NCBI RefSeq assembly: GCF_020982545.1
Contig: NZ_JAJKLK010000001.1
Coordinates: 1,178,001-1,242,000, forward strand
Direction: 5' to 3'
DNA length: 64,000 nucleotides
Origin: Streptomyces sp. MNU76
GTDB taxonomy: Bacteria > Actinomycetota > Actinomycetes > Streptomycetales > Streptomycetaceae
Under the pieces are notes generated by a model. The model saw only the letters and a program-made list of their open reading frames with translations. It made no database searches and was not told where the DNA came from. Within the stretch, counting starts at the first letter, position 1. Each line of letters opens with the position of its first letter. Both the position numbers and the translations under genes were made by a program. Below, one piece after another: positions 62,334-64,000 of the stretch.

Positions 62334-64000
62334 GTGCCGCTGCGCAGCGACGACCCCGGATCGGTCGGCGGGTACAAGGTGGTCGACCGGCTCGGCACCG
62401 GCGGAATGGGTGTCGTCTACCGGGCGAGATCCCGCTCCGGGCGCGAGGTCGCCGTGAAGGTGGTGCACGCCCAGTACGCGCAGGACGCCGTGTTCCGCAG
62501 CCGGTTCCGCCAGGAGATCGAGGCCGTCCGCAAGGTCAGCGGCGCCTTCACCGCGGCGGTCGTCGACGCCGACCCGGAGGCGGAGCGCCCCTGGATGGCC
62601 ACCCAGTACGTGCCCGGCCGCTCGCTCGCCCAGCGCATCCGCGACCACGGCCCGCTCGACGGCACCGAGCTGCGCGTCCTGGCCCTGGGGCTGGTGGAGG
62701 CGCTGCGGGAGATCCACCGGGCCGGTGTGGTGCACCGGGACCTGAAGCCGGCCAATGTGCTGATGGCGGACGACGGCCCCCGGGTGATCGACTTCGGTAT
62801 CTCGCGCGCGGCGGAGAACCTCGCCCTGACCGAGACCGGCCAGATGATCGGCACCCCGCCGTTCATGTCCCCGGAACAGCTCACCGACGCCCGCACGGCG
62901 GGCCCCGCCTCGGACGTGTTCTCGCTGGGCACCCTGCTGGTCTACGCCGCCACCGGCCGGGGTCCCTTCGACGCGGACAGCCCTTATCTGACGGCCTACC
63001 GGGTGATCCACGACGAACCCGTGCTGGACGGGGTGGACCCGCCCCTGCGGGCCGCGCTGGAACGCAGCCTGGCCAAGGAGGCCGCCGACCGCCCCGGACT
63101 CGACGAACTGGCGCGGGAGTTCGAGGCCGCTCTGCCGGAGCCGGAGCCGGGGTCCCTGCCGGTGGTGCCCCGGCGCGAGGAGGTCGCGGCCGCCGCCACG
63201 GAGTTCCACCTGGAGATCGGCACGGGCCCGGAGCCGGAGCCGCCCCCCGCCCGCCGACGCCGTCTCCGTCCCCTGCTCGCCGCGACCGGTACCGTCGGCG
63301 CGCTGGTCCTCGGGCTGACCGCCTATCTGCTGGGGCCGGGCCGCGCGGACACGACCGACACGGCGGCCCCCGCGCCGACCCCGACCTCCCGCTGGACGCC
63401 ACCGCCCGGCGGCTGGAAGCCCTGGCAGACGACGGTGTTCGCGAAGGCCGCGGCGGGCGCACGCCGACCGTTGCCCTCGGGCGTCGGCGGCGTCGGCGGC
63501 GCTCCCTCCTGCCAGGTGCACGGCGGCGACGTCTACTGCGGCGGCGCGGGAGCCCTCCCGGTCCGCGTCGACGGCCGTACGGGCAGGACGGTCTGGCGCG
63601 CGGACATCGCGCCGGCGACCACCGAGCAGGACCGGTACTACGCCTCGGTCCTCGGCGTCAGGGACGGCACGGTCCTCGTGCAGCAGACCGTCTTCAGCGG
63701 CGAACCCGTGGTCGACCCGGTCGATGTCATCGCCCTCGACGCGGACACCGGCGAGCAGCTGTGGACCCGGCGGGTGGACATCTCCGACATCGACACGGCC
63801 CTGACCGGGGACCTCGTCCTCACTCCCGAACCCGACGGGGTGACGGTCACGGCGCGGTCCCCGCGTACCGGGGCCGAGCTCTGGTCCCTGCCGATGCCCG
63901 CCGGCCACCACTGCACGTTCACCACGGCCGGAGCGGGCACGTACGCGCACTGCCGGCCGGTGGCCCGGGACGCCAAGGCGGCGAACTCGGAATCCCGGGT
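62334..64000 (+). CDS. Eukaryote-type Ser/Thr protein kinase with C-terminal PQQ-like beta-propeller, cut by window end
   Basis: GTG 62334 with GGGGGAGGG upstream; the frame stays open to base 64000, so the 3' end is missing. Kinase domain: nucleotide loop GYKVVDRLGTGGMGVVYRAR, invariant Lys in VAVKVVHA, catalytic loop VHRDLKPANVLMA, DFGIS and GTPPFMSPEQLTD. A basic juxtamembrane stretch and one helix (LLAATGTVGALVLGLTAYLL, about 63270-63330) follow. The visible outer part is a PQQ-type repeat domain (VIALDADTGEQLWTRRVDIS; TGAELWSLPMP), presumably a ligand sensor. About 555 residues are visible. Confidence 0.93.
   Translation, partial: MPLRSDDPGSVGGYKVVDRLGTGGMGVVYRARSRSGREVAVKVVHAQYAQDAVFRSRFRQEIEAVRKVSGAFTAAVVDADPEAERPWMATQYVPGRSLAQRIRDHGPLDGTELRVLALGLVEALREIHRAGVVHRDLKPANVLMADDGPRVIDFGISRAAENLALTETGQMIGTPPFMSPEQLTDARTAGPASDVFSLGTLLVYAATGRGPFDADSPYLTAYRVIHDEPVLDGVDPPLRAALERSLAKEAADRPGLDELAREFEAALPEPEPGSLPVVPRREEVAAAATEFHLEIGTGPEPEPPPARRRRLRPLLAATGTVGALVLGLTAYLLGPGRADTTDTAAPAPTPTSRWTPPPGGWKPWQTTVFAKAAAGARRPLPSGVGGVGGAPSCQVHGGDVYCGGAGALPVRVDGRTGRTVWRADIAPATTEQDRYYASVLGVRDGTVLVQQTVFSGEPVVDPVDVIALDADTGEQLWTRRVDISDIDTALTGDLVLTPEPDGVTVTARSPRTGAELWSLPMPAGHHCTFTTAGAGTYAHCRPVARDAKAANSESR

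Noticed and set aside
62262..63950. 562-residue minus-strand frame over the kinase
   Set aside because: The plus strand shows all kinase motifs; the antisense frame is low complexity.
1..64000. tRNA, rRNA or CRISPR arrays
   Set aside because: No cloverleaf with TTCGAATC-type T-loop, no rRNA sequence and no regularly spaced direct repeats were seen; the dispersed palindrome is not an array.

Overview
The window is about 72% G+C with many GTG starts and strong AGGAGG ribosome binding sites, and every recognisable gene looks like Streptomyces chromosomal core. From memory, the gene order follows the S. coelicolor SCO2213 to SCO2165 region in reverse (glnRII, glnII, glnA, lipA/lipB, aceE, E2, lpd, pepA, cob genes, pspA). 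There is no rRNA, tRNA, CRISPR array, prophage, intact IS element or biosynthetic gene cluster that I can see.

Layout: 1-8.2 kb carries a truncated SpoIIE-type phosphatase, a tautomerase-like protein, a TetR regulator, a large membrane protein with a sigma-like N-terminus, a broken-as-sequenced GH89 alpha-N-acetylglucosaminidase and a lipoprotein. 8.2-14.1 kb holds two secreted proteins, a TnpB/IS605-type 3' relic, and the nitrogen genes glnRII and glnII. 14-20.5 kb has small secreted and membrane proteins, a winged-helix YcaQ-like protein, an aminoglycoside-phosphotransferase-fold protein, and the PspAB-HtpX membrane stress pair. 20.6-26.2 kb is glnA, RDD, DUF4191, a GlnR-linked small gene, lipA and lipB. 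26.6-35.8 kb has an NsdA-like regulator, an FAD oxidoreductase, an SDR epimerase, a MarP-like protease, an amidase, a MITE-like palindrome and a WYL regulator. 36-45 kb is the pyruvate dehydrogenase block (aceE, PdhR-like GntR regulator, E2, E3) followed by pepA. 45.8-52.6 kb holds a GH114 lipoprotein and the cobalamin nucleotide-loop genes cobS, cobT, cobU. 53-58.5 kb has methyltransferase, DUF3043, PspA-PspAA and a NarL-type two-component system. The window ends with an RND exporter and a Ser/Thr kinase cut by the edge.

The genes form linked systems. Two glutamine synthetases and their regulator share 11-nt-phased GlnR boxes. Lipoate synthesis (lipA, lipB) lies near the E2 enzyme that needs it. 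A split Psp stress system (PspA/PspAA at 55 kb, PspAB/HtpX at 19 kb) protects the membrane. The glnA-RDD-DUF4191-lipA-lipB-SDR-E2-pepA-cob neighbourhood resembles the M. tuberculosis Rv2207-Rv2220 region.

Two window-wide observations matter most. (1) A palindromic repeat built around CGCGCAGTTCCCC / GGGGAACTGCGCG occurs nine times, always just 3' of a gene. (2) At least eight conserved genes, including the PDH E2 subunit, carry single-base G/C deletions in homopolymer runs (about 19 in all). This points to sequencing or assembly error rather than real pseudogenes. I found no clearly new multi-gene system.
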